From contig NZ_CP037952.1 of the NCBI RefSeq assembly GCF_004358345.1, positions 868,001 through 932,000 on the forward strand: a DNA stretch of 64,000 bases, read 5' to 3'. This DNA comes from Parashewanella spongiae (GTDB lineage: Bacteria; Pseudomonadota; Gammaproteobacteria; Enterobacterales; Shewanellaceae). Below are positions 10,480 through 20,084 of this stretch, one piece after another. Under the pieces are notes generated by a model, which saw only the letters and a list, made by a program, of their open reading frames with translations, had not been told where the DNA came from and ran no database searches. Made by a program: the position numbers and the translations under genes. Numbering within the stretch: position 1 is the first letter of the stretch; the number at the start of each line of letters is the position of its first letter.

Positions 10480-10923
10480 ATGCCTGAAGGCAACAAACAA
10501 CTTGGCGTGCTCGCTATCGCAGGTGTGAGTCCATACCAAGATAAGCCGGGTGAGGAGTATATGAACGCTGATCAGCTGGACCACTTTAAGACTATTCTTG
10601 AAGCGTGGAGAAACCAGTTGCGTGAAGAGGTCGACAGAACTCTTAATCATATGCAAGACGAAGCAGCTAACTTCCCTGACCCAGTTGATCGTGCAGCCCA
10701 AGAAGAAGAATTCAGTTTAGAGTTAAGAGCTCGTGATCGTGAGCGTAAGCTGATCAAAAAAATTGAAAAAACACTTCAAAAGATTGAAGATGATGATTTC
10801 GGTTTCTGTGATTCATGCGGTATCGAAATTGGTATTCGCCGCTTAGAAGCTCGACCAACAGCAGATCAATGTATTGATTGTAAAACACTTGCAGAGATCA
10901 GAGAAAAGCAGATGGTTGGCTAA
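10480..10923 (+). CDS. dksA: RNA polymerase-binding transcription factor DksA
   Basis: A 147-residue coiled-coil zinc-finger protein that enters the RNA polymerase secondary channel and, with ppGpp, mediates the stringent response. Visible are the coiled-coil with the tip [11 protein letters not shown] (two acidic tip residues typical of functional DksA) and the four-cysteine finger CDSCG...CIDCKT near residues 113-137. Length is close to E. coli DksA (151). It lies between sfsA and gluQ, its normal neighbours. Confidence 0.97.
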   Translation: MPEGNKQLGVLAIAGVSPYQDKPGEEYMNADQLDHFKTILEAWRNQLREEVDRTLNHMQDEAANFPDPVDRAAQEEEFSLELRARDRERKLIKKIEKTLQKIEDDDFGFCDSCGIEIGIRRLEARPTADQCIDCKTLAEIREKQMVG

Positions 10924-10945
10924 TCGCTGCGATTTAGATTTGAGT

Positions 10946-10964
10946 GGGAAGGCATTGACTTCCC
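10946..10964 (+). terminator. weak hairpin after dksA
   Basis: GGGAAG and CTTCCC form a 6-bp stem with a 7-base loop, 23 bp after the dksA stop. The T-run behind it is poor, so it may only attenuate read-through into gluQ. Confidence 0.35.
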
Positions 10965-11048
10965 GTTCTTGATCTACTCGTTTTACTTTACATACTGATA
11001 TCTAATCATAAAAGGTTAAATCAACTCACCTTGATTACACCGCCCGTT

Positions 11049-11912
11049 ATGCCATCACAATATCTTGGCCGTTTTGCTCCATCTCCTTCAGGTTCCTTAC
11101 ACTTTGGTTCACTTGTGGCTGCGCTTGGTAGTTATCTGCGCGCACGATCGGTAAACGGAAAGTGGTTACTGAGAATCGAAGACATAGATCCTCCAAGAGA
11201 AGTGGCTGGTGCTGCCGATGATATTATGCGAACGCTTGAAGCCTTTGGACTGTATTGGGATGAAACCGCCCTCTATCAAAGCCAGCGAATTGATGCTTAT
11301 GAAGCTCAACTCGAACAACTTCGGCTAAATAACCAAGCCTATTACTGCCAATGCACACGTAAGCAGATAAAAGCTATGGGAGGCGTATATGATGGCCGAT
11401 GTTTTGAGACAAGGTCAGCACAAGGTGCGATTCGAGTTCGCAACTCTGCAGGAGTCTCCCAGTTCAATGACATGTTAAAAGGGCAAGTTAATACCGATGC
11501 TCATTTTGCCAAAGAGGACTTTATCATAAAACGCAGTGATGGATTACAAGCCTACCAACTGGCTGTTGTCCTCGATGATGCCTATCAGGGTATTACTGAA
11601 GTGGTACGTGGAAGTGACTTGCTTGAAGTGACCTGTAGACAACTTAGCCTTTACCAGATATTTGAATTATCGGCACCCAATTGGATTCACTTACCTTTAG
11701 CTTGCACTAAACCTGGTTTTAAACTTTCAAAACAAAACTCAGCAACGGCTGTTGATGCAAAACATCCTCATGAAAGTCTGCAATTAGCGCTGCAATTCCT
11801 CAACCAAAAAACTGTGGAGTATCACACTGATATTTCACTTATGATCGAACAAGCTGTTAAGCAGTTTCAGCTGAAGGACATATCAACAGAAAATGAAATT
11901 CTGATAAAGTAA
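11049..11912 (+). CDS. gluQ: glutamyl-Q tRNA(Asp) synthetase
   Basis: A GluRS-like paralogue lacking the anticodon-binding domain; it attaches glutamate to queuosine in tRNA(Asp). From ATG 11049 it has 287 residues. Features: RFAPSPSGSLHFGSL (HIGH-like), cysteines in YYCQCTRKQ and GRCF that fit the zinc-binding site, and FKLSKQN in place of KMSKS. The frame also opens at TTG 11031; I chose 11049 because MPSQYLGRFAPSPSG matches the family N-terminus. In many relatives pcnB and folK follow; here they do not, and an accessory segment begins instead. Confidence 0.92.
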   Translation: MPSQYLGRFAPSPSGSLHFGSLVAALGSYLRARSVNGKWLLRIEDIDPPREVAGAADDIMRTLEAFGLYWDETALYQSQRIDAYEAQLEQLRLNNQAYYCQCTRKQIKAMGGVYDGRCFETRSAQGAIRVRNSAGVSQFNDMLKGQVNTDAHFAKEDFIIKRSDGLQAYQLAVVLDDAYQGITEVVRGSDLLEVTCRQLSLYQIFELSAPNWIHLPLACTKPGFKLSKQNSATAVDAKHPHESLQLALQFLNQKTVEYHTDISLMIEQAVKQFQLKDISTENEILIK

Positions 11913-12110
11913 TTCATGATCATCGCTTTTATGTGTATGATTTTAATTGATTTATGTGTGAGGTGTCAACTTGGTTTATCATCTTCGCATAGCACAAATA
12001 TGATAGATTTGTGTTGGTTTACATGAATCATATTTAACCTCACCTTAGCTACTAATTATCTCACTCTGAACCATAATGAATGGTAATAAAAATTGTCAGT
12101 AAAGGGTAAA

Positions 12111-12373
12111 CTTAAATAAATCGGTTGGGAGCGTTCATAAACGCAGAAAAAATTACAGATAGCAAGGCATGAATAGCAGCAAGTAGTGGTTACCGACATA
12201 CAAAACTGTCGTTACTTCGTTTCTACTTGCAAAATTTATAACGCAGCTAGCGGCGATTTTGGCAAGTATATGAATGTTCAGCACTCATCTGATGGGTGAA
12301 TTCGGATTGTTTGATTTTGTATTTAACTTCAATAGATTAAAGTTAAATTGTGCGTTCAACCGGTTTATTTAGG
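12111..12373. mobile_element. MITE family C, intact copy (263 bp)
   Basis: Non-coding element between gluQ and the next gene. Its ends are inverted repeats (CTTAAATAAATCGGTTG and CAACCGGTTTATTTAGG). It is flanked by the 5-bp direct repeat GTAAA at 12106-12110 and 12374-12378. It contains the 31-bp hairpin module (core CGACATACAAAACTGTCG). No reading frame of note lies inside. The rest of the 541-bp gap shows nothing I can identify. Confidence 0.85.
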
Positions 12374-12453
12374 GTAAAGGAATCATGGAGGAATAAACTG
12401 ACTAATAATAGTCAAATAATGATAAGTAACTGAATGATGAAGTGTGAGGAGTA

Positions 12454-13221
12454 ATGTCGATGGCGGTAATTTTGGGCGATGAAGTCCGATTTTCATTGAA
12501 AGGTGAACATAAAAAATTAAGAGAAAATCAATTGAGTATTAAAGGTACTAGCCAGTCTGCTTTTGTACCGCATCATCAATCCCCTCATCTCACTGATATA
12601 TTTTATAAAAAACAACAGAAACAAGCCTCAGAGTATTTATACTTATTTGAAAACACCCATTGGCAGATTTGTAATGAACTCGCTGAAGTACACCAACGAA
12701 TAGGAATATTTAACTGGCTTAAATATCAATGCAAAATGAAACATCGACCTCATTTGAATTTGAATATTTCGATGAATGCCAATAGGCAATTCGTCTGTCG
12801 ATTACAGTTTAAGCAAGATTGTCAGAAAAGTAATGACTTATCGATCGAACTGAATGAAAGTATAGAAAGTAAAGCCACATTGATACTCGATATAAAGCGA
12901 GAAATTAAGTTTGTTTTTAAGGTTGGAAATTTAGCTGTGACACGGCTACCTCAACCTACATTTCACGATCAAAAAAATCGTTATTTTGATTTTTTATTTA
13001 GCCATTATCGTTTACTGCTTGGATGCAAAATCATGGATGCTGCTACAGAGTTTGAAACGAGGTGGAATCAAGCGGTTGAAGTTTGTATTGTAAATTTAGT
13101 AAATAGAGCGACGCAACAGCTTGCTGGTACGAATGGATTTTCTCAATTTCCAAGTATTATGGAAATTGAATCGAGTTTTGCTGAATCGATAATTGCGAAA
13201 GCGCTGGAACTTGTTTTTTGA
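12454..13221 (+). CDS. hypothetical protein, 255 residues
   Basis: No family recognised. The start is supported by GAGGAG shortly upstream. The protein is soluble, rich in Lys, Gln and His in its first half, and has a beta-rich centre (SKATLILDIKREIKFVFKV) and a helical C-terminus. There is no signal peptide or membrane helix. It sits in an AT-rich, repeat-laden segment between gluQ and the ankyrin gene, consistent with accessory DNA. Function cannot be inferred. Confidence 0.55.
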   Translation: MSMAVILGDEVRFSLKGEHKKLRENQLSIKGTSQSAFVPHHQSPHLTDIFYKKQQKQASEYLYLFENTHWQICNELAEVHQRIGIFNWLKYQCKMKHRPHLNLNISMNANRQFVCRLQFKQDCQKSNDLSIELNESIESKATLILDIKREIKFVFKVGNLAVTRLPQPTFHDQKNRYFDFLFSHYRLLLGCKIMDAATEFETRWNQAVEVCIVNLVNRATQQLAGTNGFSQFPSIMEIESSFAESIIAKALELVF

Positions 13222-13369
13222 TAATTTTTTGAAATTTCGAAAGCCGTGGGCTTTCCGCTCACACTCGAATGTCCTGAAGCACATGGATGTGCGAGAACGA
13301 CCTGTATCCCAGAGCTTGGTTCGACGCCCATGTATCACCCATGTCATTTTATATTAAAATTACCTTTAA

Positions 13370-13594
13370 CTTAGAAAAATCAGTTGGTGGCGCTCTTAAA
13401 TGCAAAGAAAATTTTCGATAGCAAGGCGCGACTTGAAGTAATACCAATTACAGTAATTAAATGCTCAACCCAGAGCTATGTATGTGCTCAAAGTGCAATC
13501 GAAATTGATGAAAACATAGCTGTTACCGACATATAAAGCTGTCGTTATTACATTGCTACGTCAAGACAGTTTTGAGAAGTATTCTTTATAAACC
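13370..13594. repeat. truncated D element interrupted by a truncated E element
   Basis: 13370-13440 matches the first 70 bases of family D (complete at 48062-48324, reverse orientation). At TAA (13439-13441) it switches to the left end of family E (TACCAATTACAGTAATTAA...), which runs only to about 13594. Neither element has its right end, so a deletion or later rearrangement removed them. The 13222-13369 stretch upstream is unique sequence with a possible hairpin around AGCACATGGATGTGC. Confidence 0.65.
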
Positions 13595-13778
13595 CAACCG
13601 ATCCATTAGATTTAATATAAAACTTTGAATTCTGTGATCTTTGTGTCGGATAGATGACAGTGAACAAATACTGTCTTCCTAAGAGCCTCAATAATTCATA
13701 GCTTTGTTGTTGAATGTATCTCATTACGTCACCGTGTTCAGAGTTTTGTGGTGCGGACTTAATGAGGCTGTTAACCAT
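13548..13778 (-). pseudogene. possible gene remnant ending inside the E element
   Basis: A minus-strand frame of 76 codons starts at ATG 13778. Its first 60 or so codons are unique sequence, and its last ones are translated from E-element DNA. That is what a coding sequence truncated by a repeat would look like, but the ribosome site is weak and the product is unrecognised. It may equally be a chance frame. Confidence 0.25.
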
Positions 13779-13963
13779 TAAACTCGGGTTTCAGAAAGAA
13801 TGAAAATCTTGGCAGTTAACGTATTCTGCTTGCATAGAGGGGTATATTGGTTAGCAGTTAGATATAAGAGATAGTTATTACCATTAAACTAAATTTTGAA
13901 TGACGCTTCATATTGACCGCTTACAATTTATCAACTCATCGAAGACAAAGAATCGGAATGTGA

Positions 13964-16900
13964 ATGTGCAATCCCCTAGGCGCCGTCAGCTCAAATACTT
14001 CAATCGCTGCACAGTTAGACTTTCAGCCTCAGCAGGCAAACCTTGAATCAAACACCGTTGATATTGACGGTCAGTTGTTTAGGGTCAGCCTGCTTGGGCA
14101 ATATGATGCATTCCTCAAATTTATTCGTGATGAAGAAGTAACGAAAAACCACGCTGAACTAGAGTTAACTGATGATGTAGCGAAGTTACCAGGAGCAAAT
14201 TTTGATGAAAAATTAACAGGCGTGATAATGCGGGCTGAGCAACAAGGAAAGGCCATTCTAGCTCGGGACACCAAAGGCAGGGAGGATTATTTTGCGCGAC
14301 TCGAAAAATTAAAGACGCATATTATTGGTCAAATCAATTTCGCTCAACAATTACCGGATGACGCCTTACTTTTTCTTGTTGAATTTTCAAACAGACTGGA
14401 CGAAATGAAACTCTGGCCTGAGTCACAGCAACTGCTTCATCTCGGTGCCTTTCCTATGGCGGTTGAAAGCGAAGGTGAATGGCGGTGCATAGACGGTCTT
14501 CGAATTCGTTTGGATTTGTGTGATAGACCATCGACAACGATTTTTAATTTATTGTGTCGGGATCAAATGAATGACGCATTACTGAAGTTAACTTCAAAGG
14601 TTAAGTCTGCCAATCGTGTACATTTAGCGGCGGCGGTGCCTTGGGTGCTTACGGGGATCGACTCTCAGAAAGACACTCATTTTAAGTTACCGCTGCACGA
14701 TCTGTGTGCGTCAGATATTTATGATTTACTTCTCACTGCTCCAGAAGATTATCACCGCCATTTATTGAGCAGTATTGACGATTATTTGGAATTATCGCAG
14801 CAGGTATTATTTCTGAAAGAGCAATACATTCAGTCAGAGGATGATGATCTGCTAATGGAAATAGATGGCATAGTTGATCGGTTAAAGGAAAACGCTTGGA
14901 CTGCGTTATTAAAACTGGCTCCTAACCATTTTTATGATGGCAGCCAGACAAGAGAGAGTATCAGTAATGAGCTTTTAAAGCGTATTCAGACAAACCAGCA
15001 GCTAACACGTTTTATAAAAAGTGTATTTACACCGGAAAAGCCTGAGCTAACGGATTACACTGACAATATCAGCCACTGGTGTGAAAAACTTTATTGTGGT
15101 GATTTCTGTGCGCTGGCAGCACTGGTTGTTTACTGTCTCCCCGTGTTTGATAAACGTCCGTTGATGATGTGTTTATTGTCACATACATGGCGAACTCTCT
15201 ACAGTGATACGCTATGTAGGCACCTTGAACAGTTAAAAGTTAAGTCGGAGTTTGTCACTGTTTGGAGTAAGCAAATTGTTGAGCGATTAACTGAATTTAA
15301 TGCAAAATACGATGAGGTAGTAGAAAAATACCTGAATAACAGAGAGGTTTGGCAAACCTTACCGTTAAACCGTAAACAAGACTTATTGCAGCAATGCATC
15401 TCAGGCGGCGTCAGTTTTTCTATAATACAAGCGCTTCATAACTCAGGAGCTGATGAGGTACCTTTAAGTTCACTTAATTGGCGAGCTTGGGTAAATTCAA
15501 GAGACTGGCCAAAATTAATTGATTTATTGAGTCATCAGGTTAATTTCAATGAAGTAATACATTACTCTTTACCTATCATTAGAAATGATAATCAACTGTT
15601 GCATATCGCAGCGTACTTTGGGCGGGCAGATGTGGTGGAAGCATTATTGAAGACTCCGGATATTGAGGTTCATAGCGCTAACAAAAACGGGTATACGCCA
15701 TTGCATGTGGCCTGCGGTCTTGGTAAAGAGAAGGTGGTGAAGGTATTGCTGGATTATAAGGGGCAGCCCCCTAATGCCGGTATTGGGCTAACCAGGGAGC
15801 ATTCAACAAGTAATAATTCACCACTGTTTGAGGCTTGTGTCGCTGGTCATGATGGTGTGGTGAAGGTACTACTGGATTATAAGGGGCAGCACCCTGAGGC
15901 TGATATCGGGCTATCCAGAGAACATTCAACACATAAGAATACGCCACTGCATGAGGCTTGTATAGATGGTCATGATGGCGTGGTGAAGGTACTGCTGGAT
16001 TATAAAGGGCAGCACCCTAATGCCGATATTGGGCTGCTCAGGGAGCATTCAGAAACTAAGAATACGCCACTGCATGAGGCTTGTATAGATGGTCATGATG
16101 GCGTGGTGAAGGTACTGCTGGATTATAAGGGGCAGCACCCTAATGCCGATATTGGGCTGCTCAGGGAGCATTCAACATTTAATACTACACCACTGCATGC
16201 GGCCTGCAGTATTAGTAAAGAGAAGGTGGTAAAGGTACTGCTTGATTATAAGGGGCATAACTCTAAGGCCGATATCGGGCTAACCAAGGGGCATTCAACA
16301 CATCAAAATACGCCACTGTATGAGGCTTGTATCGCTGGTCATGATGGTGTAGTGAAGGTACTGCTGGATTATAAAGGGCAATACTCTGAGGCTGATATCG
16401 GACTGAGCAGAGAGCATTTAACACATAAAAATACGCCACTGCATGCGGCTTGTATCGCTGGCCATGATGGTGTGGTGAAGGTACTACTCGATTATAAGGG
16501 GCAGCACCCTGAGGCTGATATCGGGCTGCTCAGGGAGCGTTTAACATATAAGACCACGCCACTGCATACTGCTTGCCGTCTTGGTAAAGAGGGGGTGGTT
16601 AAGTTATTGCTGGACCATAAGGGGCAGTACCCTGAGGCTGATATTGGGCTAACTCGGGAGCATTCAACATATAAAAATACGCCACTGTATGAGGCTTGTA
16701 TCGCTGGTCATTATGGTGTAGTGAAGGTACTACTGGATTATAAGGGGCAGCACCCTGATGCTAATATCGGACTGACCAAGGAGCATTTAATATATAAAAA
16801 TACGCCACTGCACGCGGCTTGTATCGCTGGTCATGATGGTGTGGTGAAGGTACTACTGGATTATAAGGGGCAGCACCCTGAGGCTGATATCGGGCTATTC

Positions 16901-17902
16901 AGGGAGCGTTTAACACATAAGACTATGCCACTGCATGCAGCTTGCCGCCTTGGTAAAGAGGAGGTGGTTAAGTTATTGCTGGACCATAAGGGGCAGTACC
17001 CTGAGGCTGATATTGGGCTAACATGGGAGCATTCAACATATAAAAATACGCCACTGCATGAGGCTTGTATCGCCGGTCATGATGGTGTGGTGAAGGTACT
17101 ACTGGATTATAAGGGGCAGCACCATAATGTCGATATCGGGCTAACCAAAGAGCATTCAGAATCTAAGAATACGCCATTGCATGCGGCTTGTATCGCCGGT
17201 CATGATGGTGTGGTGAAGGTACTGCTGGATTATAAGGGGCAAGATCCTAAAGCTGATATCGGGCTAACCAAAGAGCATTCAATATACAAAAATACGCCAC
17301 TGCATGCGGCCTGCATTCTTGGTAAAGAGAAAGTGGTGAAGTCATTGCTGGATTATAAGGGGCAGTACCCTAAAGCCGATATTGGGCTAGCAAAAATGCA
17401 CGCCCTTTACCCCAATACGCCATTGCATGTAGCTTGTATCACCGGTCATGATGGTGTGGTGAAGGTACTGCTGGATTATAAGGTGCAGTACTCTAAGGAG
17501 GATATCGGGCTAACCAAGGAGCATCCAAAATCTAAGAATACGCCACTGTATGAGGCTTGTATCGCCGGTCATGATGGCGTGGTGAAGGTACTACTGGATT
17601 ATAAGGGTCAGTACCCTGAGGCTGATATTGGGCTGACCAGTAAGCATTCAACATATAAAGATACCCCATTGCATGGGGCCTGCTGTCTTGGGGAAGAGAA
17701 GGTGGTGAAGGTACTGCTGGACTATTTATCCATACATCCGATAGATTCTATTCGATTGTTTAGTAAGGAATTTGGAATGTCACCGCTAAAACTGGCATGC
17801 AAATATAAGCGCGAGGTTGTAATTACTCTCATACTCACATGGAAAGGTATTGAGTTGGTGTCCAGGAAAGATAAAATAGGTGTGTTTTTTGCGAAAAAAT
17901 AA
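13964..17902 (+). CDS. large ankyrin-repeat protein
   Basis: 1312 residues. The first 540 or so are predicted mostly helical, with no signal peptide and no domain I recognise. From about 543 comes one canonical ankyrin unit (QLLHIAAYFGRADVVEALL), then sixteen 41-residue units of the pattern NTPLHEACIAGHDGVVKVLL-DYKGQ-PEADIGL, then two degenerate units and a short tail. The 41-residue length means a canonical 33-residue repeat with an 8-residue longer loop. Such arrays are protein-binding scaffolds; many in host-associated bacteria act on eukaryotic partners, but that is inference here. The start ATG 13964 follows GGAATG. Repeats flank the gene on both sides. Confidence 0.85.
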   Translation: MCNPLGAVSSNTSIAAQLDFQPQQANLESNTVDIDGQLFRVSLLGQYDAFLKFIRDEEVTKNHAELELTDDVAKLPGANFDEKLTGVIMRAEQQGKAILARDTKGREDYFARLEKLKTHIIGQINFAQQLPDDALLFLVEFSNRLDEMKLWPESQQLLHLGAFPMAVESEGEWRCIDGLRIRLDLCDRPSTTIFNLLCRDQMNDALLKLTSKVKSANRVHLAAAVPWVLTGIDSQKDTHFKLPLHDLCASDIYDLLLTAPEDYHRHLLSSIDDYLELSQQVLFLKEQYIQSEDDDLLMEIDGIVDRLKENAWTALLKLAPNHFYDGSQTRESISNELLKRIQTNQQLTRFIKSVFTPEKPELTDYTDNISHWCEKLYCGDFCALAALVVYCLPVFDKRPLMMCLLSHTWRTLYSDTLCRHLEQLKVKSEFVTVWSKQIVERLTEFNAKYDEVVEKYLNNREVWQTLPLNRKQDLLQQCISGGVSFSIIQALHNSGADEVPLSSLNWRAWVNSRDWPKLIDLLSHQVNFNEVIHYSLPIIRNDNQLLHIAAYFGRADVVEALLKTPDIEVHSANKNGYTPLHVACGLGKEKVVKVLLDYKGQPPNAGIGLTREHSTSNNSPLFEACVAGHDGVVKVLLDYKGQHPEADIGLSREHSTHKNTPLHEACIDGHDGVVKVLLDYKGQHPNADIGLLREHSETKNTPLHEACIDGHDGVVKVLLDYKGQHPNADIGLLREHSTFNTTPLHAACSISKEKVVKVLLDYKGHNSKADIGLTKGHSTHQNTPLYEACIAGHDGVVKVLLDYKGQYSEADIGLSREHLTHKNTPLHAACIAGHDGVVKVLLDYKGQHPEADIGLLRERLTYKTTPLHTACRLGKEGVVKLLLDHKGQYPEADIGLTREHSTYKNTPLYEACIAGHYGVVKVLLDYKGQHPDANIGLTKEHLIYKNTPLHAACIAGHDGVVKVLLDYKGQHPEADIGLFRERLTHKTMPLHAACRLGKEEVVKLLLDHKGQYPEADIGLTWEHSTYKNTPLHEACIAGHDGVVKVLLDYKGQHHNVDIGLTKEHSESKNTPLHAACIAGHDGVVKVLLDYKGQDPKADIGLTKEHSIYKNTPLHAACILGKEKVVKSLLDYKGQYPKADIGLAKMHALYPNTPLHVACITGHDGVVKVLLDYKVQYSKEDIGLTKEHPKSKNTPLYEACIAGHDGVVKVLLDYKGQYPEADIGLTSKHSTYKDTPLHGACCLGEEKVVKVLLDYLSIHPIDSIRLFSKEFGMSPLKLACKYKREVVITLILTWKGIELVSRKDKIGVFFAKK
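15692..17659 (+). repeat. sixteen tandem 123-bp ankyrin-coding units
   Basis: Sixteen in-frame units with no length variation run from TATACGCCATTGCATG to the unit before GATACCCCATTGCATG. Two unit types alternate irregularly (AGHDGVV and LGKE-VV). The pair starting 16430 is repeated almost exactly at 16799, a 369-bp (three-unit) higher-order period. Confidence 0.9.
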
Positions 17903-17906
17903 ACTG

Positions 17907-17940
17907 TAAGCGAGTGAAGATGGTATTCTCTACTCGCTTA
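17907..17940 (+). terminator. putative terminator of the ankyrin gene
   Basis: TAAGCGAGT pairs with ACTCGCTTA over 9 bp, 5 bp after the stop codon. The loop is 16 bases and the following sequence (GAACTTTATT) is only partly T-rich. Confidence 0.45.
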
Positions 17941-18098
17941 GAACTTTATTGGTGTAAGTGTAACATGTTGATTTGTAGGTGAAGATCGATTTTACCCATA
18001 AGCTTGCTTCATTCTTTACGCTACCTAGCCAGCGTAAAGTGGTAAATAAAGTTCCTCTTATCTGTATCTGACAAGAGGAACAGGAAGAGACCTAAAGA

Positions 18099-18333
18099 AT
18101 CTAGCGATTTAGAAAGTACCAATCTTTGTCATACCAGCGTAGGCTAGTATCCAGTGACTTTTATAGAAAAAAGCAAAGGAACTAACTATGTCTTCACCAA
18201 TTTCACTTGTACTTTGAACACCTACATAGCTCTGAGCTGGGAATTTAATTACTGTAATTGGTATTACTTCGTTTCCAGCCTGCGCTGGAGTGACGATAAC
18301 TCATCGATATACTTTCTTCCGCAACTTTCCTAA
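18099..18333. repeat. repeat family F, copy 2, with an E-derived segment inside
   Basis: Matches the block at 1651-1800 at both ends. Its middle (about 18187-18271) is replaced by the right end of family E, ending TTAATTACTGTAATTGGTA followed by TTA. Its last bases overlap the stop codon of the hydroxyacid dehydrogenase gene. The preceding 17941-18098 holds two further inverted repeats (CTTTACGCT/AGCGTAAAG and TTCCTCTT/AAGAGGAA) but no gene. Confidence 0.65.
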
Positions 18334-19283
18334 GCATGCACAAGGTTCTGCAACTCACCTGCCAAATAACTTTTAATATTAGCAACTGTCACTTTTATCA
18401 AAGCTTGTCTTGCTTCTAATGTTGCCCAAGCAATATGAGGGGTAATGCTGATATTTGGTGCTGATAGTAATGGATTATCTGTCGCTGGTGGCTCTGTCGA
18501 TAACACGTCAACACCAGCGAATAATGTTCCAGTTTTGAGCTTGTCGGCTAAATCTTGTTCATTGATTAAGCCACCTCTGGCGCAATTGATGAGCAGGGCA
18601 TCTGTTTTCATTAGCGAGAGTGTTTTATGGTTAACTAACTGCTCTGTATGAGGAGTTAACGGACAATGTAAAGATACAATATCAGATTGTTGAAATAACG
18701 AAGATAAATCACTCAATGTGGTATTAGGTGGCAAAACTTCAGGCTGAGTTCGTGAGTGTACTATGACCTTCATGCCAAACGCTGCGGCGATTTGAGCCGC
18801 TTGTTTACCGGTTTCACCAAAACCGATAATCCCAATAGTCTTATTTTTTAATGATTGTAGAGAACCATGACGAAAGCAAAAATCATTGCAGTTTTGCCAA
18901 TCACCTTTAGCTACGGCTCGGTGATGCTGAGCGACTCGCTGGTAGTGGTTTAATATATGTGCAAACACCATTTGAGCGACAGACTCAGTGCTATAAGCCG
19001 GAACGTTACACACTGTGATACCCAGCTTATTAGCTGCAGCAATATCAACAACATTGGTGCCAGTAGCTAATACGCTGATCAATTTTAAATTGGGTAAATT
19101 AGCAAGAGTTGTGGCTGAAAGCGGCGTTTTATTGGTGAGAATAATTTCACTTTCAAAGGCTCTATCCACAATATCTTTTTCAGCCGTTCTTGGATAACAG
19201 GTTACATTGGCCAAATTTAATAGCTCGGAGTCGTCAATGTCACCTGAGTTTAAAGTGTGATAGTCAAGTACAGTTATGTTCAT
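18330..19283 (-). CDS. D-2-hydroxyacid dehydrogenase (glycerate dehydrogenase-like)
   Basis: A 317-residue NAD(P)-dependent D-isomer dehydrogenase, closest in look to HprA/glycerate dehydrogenase (hydroxypyruvate to D-glycerate). The Rossmann motif is GIIGFGETGKQ near residue 150; the catalytic triad is Arg in NCARGGL, Glu in DVLSTEPP and His in TPHIAW. Its ATG shares one base with the stop of djlA upstream (TAATG), so the two are translationally coupled. The substrate is inferred only from family resemblance. Confidence 0.87.
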   Translation of the reverse strand: MNITVLDYHTLNSGDIDDSELLNLANVTCYPRTAEKDIVDRAFESEIILTNKTPLSATTLANLPNLKLISVLATGTNVVDIAAANKLGITVCNVPAYSTESVAQMVFAHILNHYQRVAQHHRAVAKGDWQNCNDFCFRHGSLQSLKNKTIGIIGFGETGKQAAQIAAAFGMKVIVHSRTQPEVLPPNTTLSDLSSLFQQSDIVSLHCPLTPHTEQLVNHKTLSLMKTDALLINCARGGLINEQDLADKLKTGTLFAGVDVLSTEPPATDNPLLSAPNISITPHIAWATLEARQALIKVTVANIKSYLAGELQNLVHA

Positions 19284-20062
19284 TATTTAAACCCACGGGT
19301 ATGTTTAATTTTGTCGTAAGCGGCTTGGATATCTTGGGCTTTGCGTTTGGCTAGCTCCATCATCTCGTTAGGTAACCCCTTTGCTACTAATTTATCGGGG
19401 TGATGCTCATTCATCAGTTTACGATAGGCGCGTTTGATGTCTTTATCTGATGATGATCCCGTAAGCCCAAGCAGTTGGTAAGCGTCGGCCTCAGAAGTGG
19501 TATTGCTGCCCGAGGCTGACTGCTGGAATTTAAATTCTGCTTTCCAGCGTTCTAACATGCTTTCGAGTTGCTGCTGACTAAAACCAAGCTGCTTGGCTAT
19601 AGAGGATAAAACTTGCAGCTCTTTGGGGTGAAGTTCGCCGTCCGCTAATGCCGTTTGGATTTGAATTTCTAAGAACATCTTGAGCAGTTCAGTGCGTCGG
19701 CCAGCGATTTGTCTAAAGCTTTGTAAGCAAGCTTCTAAATCAAAATCAGCCTGTTTTCCTTCACGAAATGCATTTTGAGCATCACGTTTAGCATCACCTT
19801 GTAAGCGCATTTGCTGCATTAACATTGTAGCAATGCGGATATCAGTTTCAGTCACTTGACCAGATGCTTTAGCGACGTGACCCATCACTGCAAAAGTGCT
19901 GTTAAAGAACTGAGCTTGGCGTTGTGCTGCTGTTTTTAATAAGCCGACCATTCCTTGACGACGATCGTAAGCGTGACCTAACCAGAGTCCAAGTAAGGCA
20001 CCAAAAAATCGACCAAACATAAAGCCGATAATTACACCAAAGACCTTGCCCCAAATCTTCAT
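19283..20062 (-). CDS. djlA: co-chaperone DjlA
   Basis: A 259-residue inner-membrane J-domain protein that stimulates DnaK. It has one glycine-rich N-terminal membrane segment (VIIGFMFGRFFGALLGLWLG), a central TerB-like helical domain and a C-terminal J domain (AYQLLGLTGSSSDKDIKRAY) with the required HPD tripeptide in NEHHPDKL. Domain order and length match DjlA. It lies next to lptD/amgK/murU, as in many gammaproteobacteria, and is coupled to the following dehydrogenase. Confidence 0.95.
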   Translation of the reverse strand: MKIWGKVFGVIIGFMFGRFFGALLGLWLGHAYDRRQGMVGLLKTAAQRQAQFFNSTFAVMGHVAKASGQVTETDIRIATMLMQQMRLQGDAKRDAQNAFREGKQADFDLEACLQSFRQIAGRRTELLKMFLEIQIQTALADGELHPKELQVLSSIAKQLGFSQQQLESMLERWKAEFKFQQSASGSNTTSEADAYQLLGLTGSSSDKDIKRAYRKLMNEHHPDKLVAKGLPNEMMELAKRKAQDIQAAYDKIKHTRGFK

Positions 20063-20084
20063 TTTTCTACCTTTTAATTTATGT

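Noticed and set aside
13242-13348. Higher-GC stretch with AGCACATGGATGTGC, considered as an RNA gene
   Set aside because: No tRNA-like or known RNA structure could be drawn beyond one short hairpin.
15692-17659. Regular 123-bp repeats suggesting a CRISPR-like array
   Set aside because: The units are entirely coding in one frame, too long, and lack unique spacers; they encode ankyrin repeats.
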